DNA of 44,248 bases, taken from positions 1 to 44,248 of the forward strand of contig CAZSZJ010000011.1 in assembly GCA_964610985.1 (NCBI GenBank), given 5' to 3'. The stretch comes from JARIHD01 sp964610985 (GTDB taxonomy: Bacteria; Patescibacteriota; Saccharimonadia; Saccharimonadales; UBA4665). Position numbers and translations under genes: made by a program. Every line of letters starts with the position of its first letter. Position 1 is the first letter of the stretch. Below the pieces are notes generated by a model. The model was not told the DNA's origin. It searched no databases and worked only from the letters and a program-made list of their open reading frames with translations. This document shows positions 1 through 7,112 of the stretch, one piece after another.

Positions 1-55
1 GACTGTAAATCAGCCCTCTCCGAGTTCGGGGGTTCGAATCCCTCACCCTGCACCA
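1..55 (+). tRNA. tRNA-Tyr (GTA), 5' part missing
   Basis: This is the 3' portion of a tyrosine tRNA cut by the window edge. The anticodon loop ctgtaaa at 3-9 carries anticodon GTA (5-7). A long variable arm follows (about 15-27), as expected for class II tRNA-Tyr. The T stem pairs 28-32 with 40-44 around the loop ttcgaat, and the acceptor strand 45-51 is followed by discriminator A52. The CCA end is encoded at 53-55. The 5' acceptor strand, D arm and 5' side of the anticodon stem lie outside the window. Confidence 0.93.
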
Positions 56-133
56 GCCAATCTCTTATGATCACTTTTTTCAAAGAGATTGGTTTTTGCT
101 TTTTATTATTTATTACAGAAACGAGGGTTATCT

Positions 134-757
134 ATGCGAGTGCCAGGATTTTTTAACAGAACAAAAGCTCTTGAAGGGCAAGTCGACGCGGTAACACCAG
201 CCGAAGTAAGCGAGGCAACCGTCCCGCCTGAAGTCACCGCTGCTGCGTACAATCATCTAGCGAAATATACTCTGGGTATTTTAACTGAGCATGGCAGCGA
301 TGTTGCCAAGTCAAGCCGCAGGAGCCTCAGGCTTACGCATGGCATTGAAAAAAAAGCCGCCCAGGGTTGGCTAGTAGAGCTGGCCGTTGATTACCCAGAA
401 GCCAGTGAGCCAACGGCTTTGGAAAGAATACGGCAGCAAGTTAAGTACGATCGCGAAGCTGATTTAAGTACGCAAAACCTGGCTATCGATTTTAATAATG
501 GAGACAAAGAGGATTCTACAGTTATATGCAATGTACTTTTCCGCGGAAAAGATCAGGACAAGGGACTTGTGCGTTTTGACACCGCAGTAGAAAAGCCAAT
601 TACCGATCTTCGTAGCATCAACTCACTCGGCCGCCAAATAGGCATGGCGGTTGCAGCCGCAGGCATAGAAACAGTGCCGTATGAACCCTTTGTCGTCGAA
701 GAAACCGTAGAAGCAGCGCCAGCCCTACCAATTCCAGCAATAGAGGAAACCAACTAA
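134..757 (+). CDS. Orphan protein, 207 aa
   Basis: I do not recognise this protein. It begins MRVPGFFNRTKALEG and is soluble-looking, with no signal peptide or membrane segment. A central part is rich in charged residues, and the C-terminal tail is rich in Pro, Ala and Glu (VVEETVEAAPALPIPAIEETN region). I chose the ATG at 134 because a GAGGG element lies at 124-127, about 6 bases upstream; an in-frame ATG at 89 would add a poorly supported 15-residue extension. The gene sits alone between tRNA-Tyr and tRNA-Thr on the same strand. The interval 758-803 holds no gene. Confidence 0.7.
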   Translation: MRVPGFFNRTKALEGQVDAVTPAEVSEATVPPEVTAAAYNHLAKYTLGILTEHGSDVAKSSRRSLRLTHGIEKKAAQGWLVELAVDYPEASEPTALERIRQQVKYDREADLSTQNLAIDFNNGDKEDSTVICNVLFRGKDQDKGLVRFDTAVEKPITDLRSINSLGRQIGMAVAAAGIETVPYEPFVVEETVEAAPALPIPAIEETN

Positions 758-803
758 GTATAAAAAGAATCTTATTTGGACTAACATAAAACCGCGTTTA
801 CCC

Positions 804-832
804 TAGTCAAATAAGGCTTTAACTGCTATAAT
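804..832 (+). promoter_or_regulatory. Promoter of tRNA-Thr
   Basis: A perfect -10 box TATAAT lies at 827-832. A weak -35 candidate TAGTCA (4 of 6 consensus bases) lies at 804-809 with a 17-base spacer. Transcription would start near 839-840, a few bases before the mature tRNA at 846. Confidence 0.6.
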
Positions 833-845
833 TCGTACTTGATTT

Positions 846-920
846 GCCGTCGTAGCTCAGTGGTAGAGCATCGCCATGGTAAGGCGGGGGTCTCGGGTTC
901 AAATCCCGACGACGGCTCCA
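846..920 (+). tRNA. tRNA-Thr (GGT)
   Basis: This is a complete cloverleaf. The acceptor strand gccgtcg (846-852) pairs perfectly with cgacggc (910-916). The D arm contains gctcagtggtagagc. The anticodon stem tcgcc/ggcgg encloses the loop atggtaa, giving anticodon GGT (Thr). The T arm cgggttcaaatcccg is standard. Discriminator T917 and an encoded CCA at 918-920 end the gene. A run of five orphan genes starts 61 bases downstream on the same strand and might be partly co-transcribed. Confidence 0.95.
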
Positions 921-981
921 TCAAGTACGTGACCGGTCCGCTTGCGAACAGCGGACCTTTAGCTTTAAAAGCGAGAATATC

Positions 982-1464
982 ATGCCCAAACCCTCTCCCA
1001 TCGAACGAGTTATTCAAGAAGAACAAGAATTTGACAGAGCCGCGGATGCGGCCGAACAATTAGCCGTGTTTCTAGGTTCTGCGCTAAAAGTGCTAGGCAA
1101 AGAAGACGGCGACGACCGTTCACTGGACATTCCGTTTAGCGACGAACCTGACTGGTCTCTAGACATAATTGCCCCCCAGACTCTTGTCGATAACTTGCCG
1201 CGATGTGCCGCCAACGTTCCGTCGCCCGGCTGCTTCACCTTGGGCTTATGGCATAGCGAAAGTGACGACATTGCAGCAAAAACAGCCGTGAAGTATATCG
1301 AAAGAAATGGACGCTGGGAGGTTCAAGACAGCTTGAGTTCGGAGCAAACCGCATATAGCCTCGACCAAATAATCAGACTCACCCAATTAATTGTTGGCGG
1401 CGTAAAACGCTACGAAAAGCAAAACGACATCACCTCGCCACCCGATCCGAGTCATAAAGGATAA
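982..1464 (+). CDS. Orphan protein, 160 aa, first gene of the MHxxGYLG cluster
   Basis: This is an unrecognised, acidic, soluble-looking protein (MPKPSPIERVIQEEQEFDRA). The N-terminal 40 residues look helical; the middle contains LDIPFSDEPDWSLDI and CFTLGLWHSESDDI, and the C-terminal third looks helical (YSLDQIIRLTQLIVGGVKRY). It lacks the MHxxGYLG start of the four genes downstream, so it is not an obvious member of that family. Its stop is only 2 bases from the next start, which makes co-transcription likely. No good ribosome binding site is visible before its ATG. Confidence 0.65.
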   Translation: MPKPSPIERVIQEEQEFDRAADAAEQLAVFLGSALKVLGKEDGDDRSLDIPFSDEPDWSLDIIAPQTLVDNLPRCAANVPSPGCFTLGLWHSESDDIAAKTAVKYIERNGRWEVQDSLSSEQTAYSLDQIIRLTQLIVGGVKRYEKQNDITSPPDPSHKG

Positions 1465-1466
1465 GT

Positions 1467-1955
1467 ATGCATACATCAGGCTACCTAGGCGACCACCTCA
1501 ATACTTATACCGGCATAGCCGGGGAACCACTTCATCCGGAAGTGCTTCAGCCATATGAGTACACCGCTCGTCATGGAGGCGATACCTTTAGAATGCTGCA
1601 TAGTAGAGCACTGTCCTTTGCACTGGTCTTTGAATGCAACTGGGAAAGCGGCCCCGCCATCCAGACACCGTGCATGATGCTGGATAGATACTGGTCAGCC
1701 TCTTTGTCTCTTGACCGACTAGACTACCGCGTATACGGCGCGGAAAGCGATGTCACTCTGTCGGTTTTTGGTCAAGTACCGAGCGCGACAGGGCATAAAA
1801 ATCTCCTAAGCTTCGATCATGTAATCCGACCGGGTTCAGTTGAGGTGGACAATGACTTTTTACTTTTCCCCTACGAGGCTTCAGGGCTCTGCATAGATTT
1901 GCTTGCCGGAAGGTACAGTCTCTTGTTGGCCCAAACCATGAAAGAGAGTCGATAG
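1467..1955 (+). CDS. MHxxGYLG-family orphan protein, paralogue 1 (162 aa)
   Basis: This is a member of a four-gene paralogous array of unknown function. The protein starts MHTSGYLGDHLN, continues with a GxxxxPLxPxxLxxYE segment, then LDRYW (about residue 72), a VYGAESDVTLSVFG strand pair and a C-terminal GLCIDLLAG motif. No signal peptide, transmembrane segment or catalytic motif is visible. The ATG is preceded by AAAGGATAAGT, an acceptable ribosome binding site. It starts 2 bases after the previous stop and ends 1 base before the next start, so the genes form an operon. The family assignment rests on my own reading across the four sequences. Confidence 0.75.
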   Translation: MHTSGYLGDHLNTYTGIAGEPLHPEVLQPYEYTARHGGDTFRMLHSRALSFALVFECNWESGPAIQTPCMMLDRYWSASLSLDRLDYRVYGAESDVTLSVFGQVPSATGHKNLLSFDHVIRPGSVEVDNDFLLFPYEASGLCIDLLAGRYSLLLAQTMKESR

Positions 1956-1956
1956 T

Positions 1957-2454
1957 ATGCACATCAATGGGCATTTTGGAGAATTGCTAAACAGACGCTC
2001 GGGTGCGGCGGTTACTGAACTACCATTAGATGAACTGACAACGTATGAAGCTGTTGCGCTCAGTGGCGACCCGGCTGCAACCTTGCATAGGGTAGCAAGC
2101 AGGCTATTACTAAGTCATAGCCTCACGGACTCGGCCGACAACCATCGGATTACCAGCAAGCTCGTGAGCTTGGATGAATATTGGTATATGGATCTAAACA
2201 TGGACCGGACCGACCAATTAGTCCATGGCGACGAAGCAGCCATCCAATTAGGTGTTTGGCCCAGTAGCAGGATGCTTGGCTTATCGCCAACCGACGCTTT
2301 TCTGGAATACACAATACGGCCCGTCGTGGCACTTGAGAATACCGACCCCATGATGCTTCCCGCCAGTCACATGCGCGTTTTGTTAGACACCGAAACACCA
2401 GGGTTATGCGTAGACATACTGGCAGCTTTTAAGGAGCTCGAAACTGGTGCATGA
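1957..2454 (+). CDS. MHxxGYLG-family orphan protein, paralogue 2 (165 aa)
   Basis: This is the second copy of the array. It starts MHINGHFGELLN, so the Tyr-Leu of the motif is His-Phe here. It keeps the later landmarks: LPLDELTTYE, an internal LHR, LDEYWYMDL, VHGDEAAIQLGVW, an IRP turn and GLCVDILAAF near the C-terminus. The start follows the preceding stop by 1 base, with GAGAG upstream. Its TGA stop (2452-2454) overlaps the GTG start of the next gene, which suggests translational coupling. It is predicted soluble, of unknown function. Confidence 0.75.
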   Translation: MHINGHFGELLNRRSGAAVTELPLDELTTYEAVALSGDPAATLHRVASRLLLSHSLTDSADNHRITSKLVSLDEYWYMDLNMDRTDQLVHGDEAAIQLGVWPSSRMLGLSPTDAFLEYTIRPVVALENTDPMMLPASHMRVLLDTETPGLCVDILAAFKELETGA

Positions 2455-3076
2455 GCTGGGATATTTAGGGCGCGACCTGAACAGGGCGGCCAATGGCAGT
2501 CATCTTTACGAACCACAAGCTAAGGTAAATATGAGTGAAATTCTAGTATCACGGCCCGAAGACGTTACAGCGACCGCGGCTTTGCACAATTTGCTGGGCG
2601 TACAGATCCTCAAGGCCTGCATACCAGAAAATGGCAGAGATCCTATGTATGATCCCGACTACTATCCCTTTCAGCATTGCACCGACACATACACGCTGGA
2701 TGGCTATTGGGATATTTTTGGAGATGTTGCCGTTAATGGCATGTCTTTGCCGTACCATTTACTTGGCGGCCCCGCGCCCATTACGCTACACATCATGCCA
2801 GGAGAACAAAATCCTTGGAATGACAAAATACTCATAGAATATGAATTGCTGGATGTAACGCCCGGAGAAGTGATTCACTATCAAACAAGTCTTCAGGTTG
2901 ATGATATGGAATATTTTGCCGACAGAGGAAGGAGTCGTACACTTACTGAAGACGAGACCTGGGGTTTATGGCTGGATCTTTCGATCGCAATTAATGCACC
3001 TAAACCACTAAAAGATCCTTCCCTTCAGGAAGGCATTAAGATCTTCCCGCGCATTGAAGGTAGGCTTGACGACTAG
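2447..3076 (+). CDS. MHxxGYLG-family orphan protein, paralogue 3 (209 aa, extended)
   Basis: This is the longest and most divergent copy. The start is GTG at 2447, fixed by two facts: translation gives MHELGYLGRDLN, matching the family N-terminus, and AAGGAG lies 10 bases upstream (2431-2436). It overlaps the previous gene by 8 bases. LDGYWDIF and ITLHIMP correspond to the middle motifs, and GLWLDLSIAI to the C-terminal motif. The extra length comes from an insertion before LDGYW (YDPDYYPFQ), a longer loop before the C-terminal motif, and a tail after it. Function unknown. Confidence 0.72.
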   Translation: MHELGYLGRDLNRAANGSHLYEPQAKVNMSEILVSRPEDVTATAALHNLLGVQILKACIPENGRDPMYDPDYYPFQHCTDTYTLDGYWDIFGDVAVNGMSLPYHLLGGPAPITLHIMPGEQNPWNDKILIEYELLDVTPGEVIHYQTSLQVDDMEYFADRGRSRTLTEDETWGLWLDLSIAINAPKPLKDPSLQEGIKIFPRIEGRLDD

Positions 3077-3145
3077 GATGATGTTTAGTAGCGCCTATGC
3101 AAGTAGTAACATAACATCCACCCGGATGATATCAAAGGAGACCCC

Positions 3146-3628
3146 ATGCACACTTCAGGCTATTTAGGACCAAATCTACTTAATGAGCACTCTGGTATCA
3201 GTGGCCAACCACTAAGCCCGGAAGAGCTCGCCGCTTACGAAGAAATTATGGGCGCTGGAAATCCTTTCGAGAGACTCCATCAAACTGTTCTGGATCTCGT
3301 CCTTAAACATACTGTGGGAACCAGCAACGAAAGCGCCTTCGAATCCAGACCGTTTTGTTTTGACGAGGCATGGTGGGGCGTAGCAGAGGTAAACAGTAGA
3401 GACTTTGCAATACAAGGACGAAAAGCACATGTGCGTCTGCAAGTGTGGGGAAATACCGACGTGCTTGATGAAAATGATTACGATGATGTCTTTGCCCACT
3501 ACGGCATACATCCAGCCTATACCGTAGAATGGGCAGGTACCGCACGTGACCTGCAGCCAGAGGAAGCTCGCGGCTTAGGCCTCGACGCATTGGCTTCATT
3601 TGCCAAGTATAAATACACCACGGACTAG
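3146..3628 (+). CDS. MHxxGYLG-family orphan protein, paralogue 4 (160 aa)
   Basis: This fourth copy is closest to paralogue 1 at the N-terminus: MHTSGYLGPNLLNEHSGISG, then PLSPEELAAYEE. The LDxYW motif appears as FDEAWW, followed by IQGRKAHVRLQVWG, an IHP turn and GLGLDALASF. A strong ribosome binding site (AAAGGAGA) precedes the ATG. It is separated from paralogue 3 by 69 bases, which contain no clear promoter or terminator, so it may still be read from the same transcript. No membrane segment or known domain is visible. Confidence 0.75.
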   Translation: MHTSGYLGPNLLNEHSGISGQPLSPEELAAYEEIMGAGNPFERLHQTVLDLVLKHTVGTSNESAFESRPFCFDEAWWGVAEVNSRDFAIQGRKAHVRLQVWGNTDVLDENDYDDVFAHYGIHPAYTVEWAGTARDLQPEEARGLGLDALASFAKYKYTTD

Positions 3629-3631
3629 GCG

Positions 3632-3660
3632 TTTACAAAGATAGCTACATCTGTTAAAAT
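3632..3660 (+). promoter_or_regulatory. Promoter of rpmG
   Basis: TTTACA at 3632-3637 and TAAAAT at 3655-3660 are separated by 17 bases. Each differs from the sigma-70-type consensus by one base. Transcription would start near 3667, giving a leader of about 26 bases. Confidence 0.6.
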
Positions 3661-3692
3661 TGGGTAAGACTAATTTATAAAGGTTAAGAATC

Positions 3693-3893
3693 ATGGCAAA
3701 AAAGAGCGATAAGCGTAAAATTGTTGGTTTGGTCAGCGAAGAGTCTGGTGAGCGTATTTATTACACGAGCAAGAATTCTATGAACACCCCCGAAAAACTG
3801 CAACTGCGCAAATACAGCAAAAAACTGCGTAAGCACGTGATCTTCACCGAAACCAAGAAAAACTTGGGTCGCAACGAAGCACCAAAGCGCTAA
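3693..3893 (+). CDS. rpmG: 50S ribosomal protein L33
   Basis: This small basic protein (66 aa) of the large ribosomal subunit has the L33 pattern: MAKKSDKRKIVGLVSEESG, then IYYTSKN, NTPEKLQLRKYSKKLRKHVIF and a Lys-rich end. Residues TSKN and the KLxLRKYxxxLRKH segment are typical of the family. The positions where zinc-binding L33 forms carry CxxC pairs hold no cysteines, so this is the zinc-free type. It is slightly longer than the usual 50-55 residues because of a C-terminal extension (GRNEAPKR). It is a single gene with its own promoter upstream and a strong terminator 2 bases after the stop. Confidence 0.92.
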   Translation: MAKKSDKRKIVGLVSEESGERIYYTSKNSMNTPEKLQLRKYSKKLRKHVIFTETKKNLGRNEAPKR

Positions 3894-3895
3894 AT

Positions 3896-3923
3896 AAAAA
3901 CCGCCGACACCGGCGGTTTTTTT
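3896..3923. terminator. Bidirectional intrinsic terminator
   Basis: CCGCCG (3901-3906), loop ACAC and CGGCGG (3911-3916) form a 6-bp G/C stem. It is flanked by AAAAA on the left and TTTTTTT on the right. It can end rpmG on the plus strand and the glucan operon converging from the minus strand. Confidence 0.93.
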
Positions 3924-3963
3924 AATGCAGTGGGTCTGAGCCCTCTATTTATTTGGCGGCAAA

Positions 3964-5907
3964 CTAGGGCTTTACTTTGTGCAAATCGAGGACGGTATTT
4001 ACGAGTTCGGCATGACTCCAGACGAGCGGCGTAACAGATACGATCTCGCCCGTAATGGGATTGACCTGTTCGGAAAGCATGCCACTTGGCACGGCGTGGG
4101 CAATCGACCAATTAACGTAATCTTTGGCGCGGTCCAGTTGGCCGATCCGAATGTAATACTGCGCCATCCACAGCGTTGTGACATGCCACGGGTTGCCCGG
4201 ATAGTTATCATATGAGCGGAAATAATAATCGTTTTCGTAGCGCGGCAAGCCACCGGACGGCGTTTTATCCAATAGTGTTTCTTCGATCGCCTTGGCGGTT
4301 TGTTTGATCTGCTTGGACCCCATGTCCGTCGCGAACATCAGCGGACCATATAGGCTTGAAACATCAAGCGTATTGTCAAACGTCAGCGATCCGTCTTCTT
4401 GCAACAGAAAGCCCTTGCGGAATGCACCACGTGATTCATCGAAGAATATTTTGCTGTTTTCGAGGATCTCAGCTGCGACCGCACGCCATTTTACGGCGTC
4501 ATCGGGATATTCAAAGATTTCGGCAAAGTCAGCGGCGGTCAAAAGTGCCTGATAGACCACAGATGTTGTGTATGTACTGGTCAAAAAGCGTTCTTCCCAG
4601 AGGTCGTAGCTGGCGTGTGGCAGTTTGGTGTGGTCATCAATAAAGTTGGCAATAAAGTTTGCACCCGGTTGGATGAACGTATTGTACAGGCTAAAGACAA
4701 AGTCATGGTCGCCGCTATAGTCGTAATATTCACCTAGCATGTAGATCACAACAGCCGTTTCGTCTTCTTGGATGGCCAGTTCTTTATGCTTGCCATGAAG
4801 GAGCGGGTGCCAGGTACTGCCGATGGCTCGGTCGGGCTGATATTTGTGCATCAGGTAACCGTCTGTGGTCATAATATCGCGGCAAAATTCGAACAGTTTG
4901 CGCGGTTCCTCACGGAAGCCCATGCGGATGAGCGGCCACACGGCGTACGCGCCGTCGCGCGGCCATACGTAGCTGTAATAATCGCGTCCGAAGTTATAAA
5001 TAGACGAGTCACAGCTGGCCACCACACCACCGCGTTTATCGCAGTGCACTTTAATGACCATCAACGATTTTTTGATGATATCTACGTATTCGTCTTCGAT
5101 CTCGTGTAGTTTACCGGATGCGGTTGCCAGCCAGGTCTGCCAGTACTGGCGGGTCATTTCTTGGCGGCGTTCGATGCCTTCAGACAAAAATTGGTGATGG
5201 ATTTTTTCGGCGCTAAACTGCGAGTCGGCGGCAATAATCCAATAATCAATGCGCGTTTTTTCGCCGCCGCTGAGGCCGCACGGAAAACGCATCACCGAAT
5301 CGACACCACCATGCTCAACGGCATTGCCCGAAAGTTCGCCGTCTTCGGCGTCGCGGTAGGTACCCTCTTTGCCTTCGATGGCATAGTTGCCCACGGCAAA
5401 CTGGTCGTATACTTCGCCGTCTTGGTTTTGGCCGTAGATCAGCAGGGCGCAGCGCCCTTTGTAGTCCAAAATATAGTTTTCATCGGGCACAAACATGGCC
5501 GTGTCGGCCCGGCCGCCGCGGGAAATCTGGAACACTTGGTGCGTAAACAGCCGGATATCGTGGTACTGGTCGGATGTGTTTTTAATGCTTATGCGGCGAC
5601 AAAAAGCATTGACTTCGCTATCGACGAAGTCGTTAAAAACCAACTCGACACCGGTCGCTTCGTGAAAAGCAGTAATGTTGCTAATGAGCGCGTTGGCATC
5701 GAAGTCGATAGTCATCTTCCAGGTACCGTCGTCCATCCAGCTAAACATGCCGTCCACCCACACCCCAATTTTGTGGCGCATGCTGCGGGCATTTGTGAGA
5801 TTATCCAAACCCACATAAGGATAGTAAAAGTCATGCACCAGGCCATAACCGCCCAAACCCACGGTCAAGCTGCCATTACCCAGCATCACCGGCCGGCCGA
5901 CACTCAT
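3964..5907 (-). CDS. Glycoside hydrolase family 15 (glucoamylase-like)
   Basis: This 647-residue enzyme is predicted to release glucose from the non-reducing ends of alpha-1,4 (and 1,6) glucans, or act on related alpha-glucosides. An N-terminal beta-sandwich domain (about 1-260) is followed by the alpha/alpha barrel. YVWPRDGAY (313-321) lines the substrate pocket; DLWEER places the general acid at Glu438/439, and MLSEQ the general base at Glu613. These positions come from the GH15 pattern. There is no signal peptide, so it should act in the cytoplasm. It is the last gene of a three-gene operon, overlaps GH57 by 4 bases and is terminated at 3896-3923. Trehalase-type GH15 activity cannot be excluded. 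Confidence 0.9.
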   Translation of the reverse strand: MSVGRPVMLGNGSLTVGLGGYGLVHDFYYPYVGLDNLTNARSMRHKIGVWVDGMFSWMDDGTWKMTIDFDANALISNITAFHEATGVELVFNDFVDSEVNAFCRRISIKNTSDQYHDIRLFTHQVFQISRGGRADTAMFVPDENYILDYKGRCALLIYGQNQDGEVYDQFAVGNYAIEGKEGTYRDAEDGELSGNAVEHGGVDSVMRFPCGLSGGEKTRIDYWIIAADSQFSAEKIHHQFLSEGIERRQEMTRQYWQTWLATASGKLHEIEDEYVDIIKKSLMVIKVHCDKRGGVVASCDSSIYNFGRDYYSYVWPRDGAYAVWPLIRMGFREEPRKLFEFCRDIMTTDGYLMHKYQPDRAIGSTWHPLLHGKHKELAIQEDETAVVIYMLGEYYDYSGDHDFVFSLYNTFIQPGANFIANFIDDHTKLPHASYDLWEERFLTSTYTTSVVYQALLTAADFAEIFEYPDDAVKWRAVAAEILENSKIFFDESRGAFRKGFLLQEDGSLTFDNTLDVSSLYGPLMFATDMGSKQIKQTAKAIEETLLDKTPSGGLPRYENDYYFRSYDNYPGNPWHVTTLWMAQYYIRIGQLDRAKDYVNWSIAHAVPSGMLSEQVNPITGEIVSVTPLVWSHAELVNTVLDLHKVKP

Positions 5908-7112
5908 AGCAACGCTCCCTTTTGGGTTAAGCGCGAACGCATGTCGTGATACGCGTTCATAAATGCGATGTAGGCATCGTACGGGTTTTCGTAGGGGCTA
6001 AAATAAGCATGGATGTCGCCGTCGTTGAACCATTTGGTGCACATGTAGTAAAAGTGGTCGGAGGTCTGCAAGCGCCGCCAGTCTTCAATGATCGCCAGGT
6101 CGCCGGTTTCGTGGACGGCTTTTTCTAAGCCATACAAACCTGTAATGGCCGTCGACTGCATGCTGTTGCCGAGCCAAGCACTTAGGTCGCGTTCGGTGTC
6201 AGCCCAGGTAATCGTTTGCGGCACGTCCACAGTGTCGACCGGCTGAAATGTATCAATCGATTCGCTGACCGTGGTAAATATATTGCCCTGGGTGCGTAGC
6301 CACTCGCCAGGTAAATGTTCCAGAAAATCAAAAATGCCTGACGCCTCCCACTGGTGTTCGCCGAACGTTTCGTAGTCCATAAAGAGGTTATACACCTGGG
6401 CATCATGCATCCCGTTGAGCCATCCGGCAAATTTGTCGGCGGTCAGGGGCCAGCCACTCCAATTACGGTCACCAAACCGAAAAGCGATGTCATCGCTCAG
6501 GCGGTAGTTTTTGGTCAGCAGCCGGATGCTTTCGGTGTATGCGGGGCAGTACACAAAGTTGGCGCTCCGCCAACCGAGCACCTTGTCCCAGCCTTCGGCC
6601 AAAATGCCTTTATAGCCCGCTTTGTCGGCCCAATACGCGAGGTCGTTATTGTAGGCAAGCTCGGTGTTGCGGAATACTTTTGGCGTTTGGCCAAAGACTT
6701 GCTGTACTTTTTCGCGGTGCATCCGTACCTGCGCCTCAAACTCATCACGTGAATAAAAGAACGCCAGACTGTGGTGATACGTTTCGCCCACAATTTCCAC
6801 ACGGCCGGTGTTGGTGAGGTCGCGGAACGACTGCAATACATGGGGCGCCCAGCGCTCCAACTGTTCAATAACCGTGCCTGTGATAGACATGCTCAGACGG
6901 AACTCAGGGTGTTCGGTCAGGAGTTTTAGCAAACGTTGGTTGGTAGGCAAGTATGATTTTTCGGCAACTTTGTGCACGATACGTTCGTTGCTGGTGCGGT
7001 GGTCGTAGTCGGCGTCAAAATAATCGTGGCGGTTTGCTATATCAAAGATGGTGTATTGCCGCACCCGGTATGGCTGATGGACATGTAAGTACAGGGAAAT
7101 CGCCTTGGTCAT
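5904..7112 (-). CDS. Glycoside hydrolase family 57 (alpha-amylase / glucanotransferase type)
   Basis: This is a 402-residue cytoplasmic GH57 enzyme. The family's conserved regions are visible: HVHQPYR (10-16), GETYHHSL (109-116), FRNTELAY with the nucleophile Glu151, and FMDYETFGEHQW with the acid/base Asp246. Members hydrolyse or transfer alpha-1,4-glucan or make branches; the subtype cannot be read from motifs alone. It is short for a branching enzyme, which is usually longer than 500 residues, so amylase-type activity is more likely. It overlaps both neighbours by 4 bases (ATGA type), implying coupled translation between the GT4 and the GH15. Confidence 0.9.
   Translation of the reverse strand: MTKAISLYLHVHQPYRVRQYTIFDIANRHDYFDADYDHRTSNERIVHKVAEKSYLPTNQRLLKLLTEHPEFRLSMSITGTVIEQLERWAPHVLQSFRDLTNTGRVEIVGETYHHSLAFFYSRDEFEAQVRMHREKVQQVFGQTPKVFRNTELAYNNDLAYWADKAGYKGILAEGWDKVLGWRSANFVYCPAYTESIRLLTKNYRLSDDIAFRFGDRNWSGWPLTADKFAGWLNGMHDAQVYNLFMDYETFGEHQWEASGIFDFLEHLPGEWLRTQGNIFTTVSESIDTFQPVDTVDVPQTITWADTERDLSAWLGNSMQSTAITGLYGLEKAVHETGDLAIIEDWRRLQTSDHFYYMCTKWFNDGDIHAYFSPYENPYDAYIAFMNAYHDMRSRLTQKGALL

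Noticed and set aside
826..1059. Overlapping open frames on both strands across the tRNA-Thr
   Set aside because: They cover the complete tRNA cloverleaf; the frames are by-products of the tRNA sequence.
1..3650. tRNA-flanked orphan cluster as an integrated mobile element
   Set aside because: No integrase, no tRNA 3'-end direct repeat and no transposase is visible; tRNA adjacency alone is not enough.
4768..5949. Long plus-strand open frames opposite the GH15 and GH57 genes
   Set aside because: The minus-strand proteins carry complete GH15 and GH57 catalytic motifs; the opposite frames have no start signals or recognisable features.
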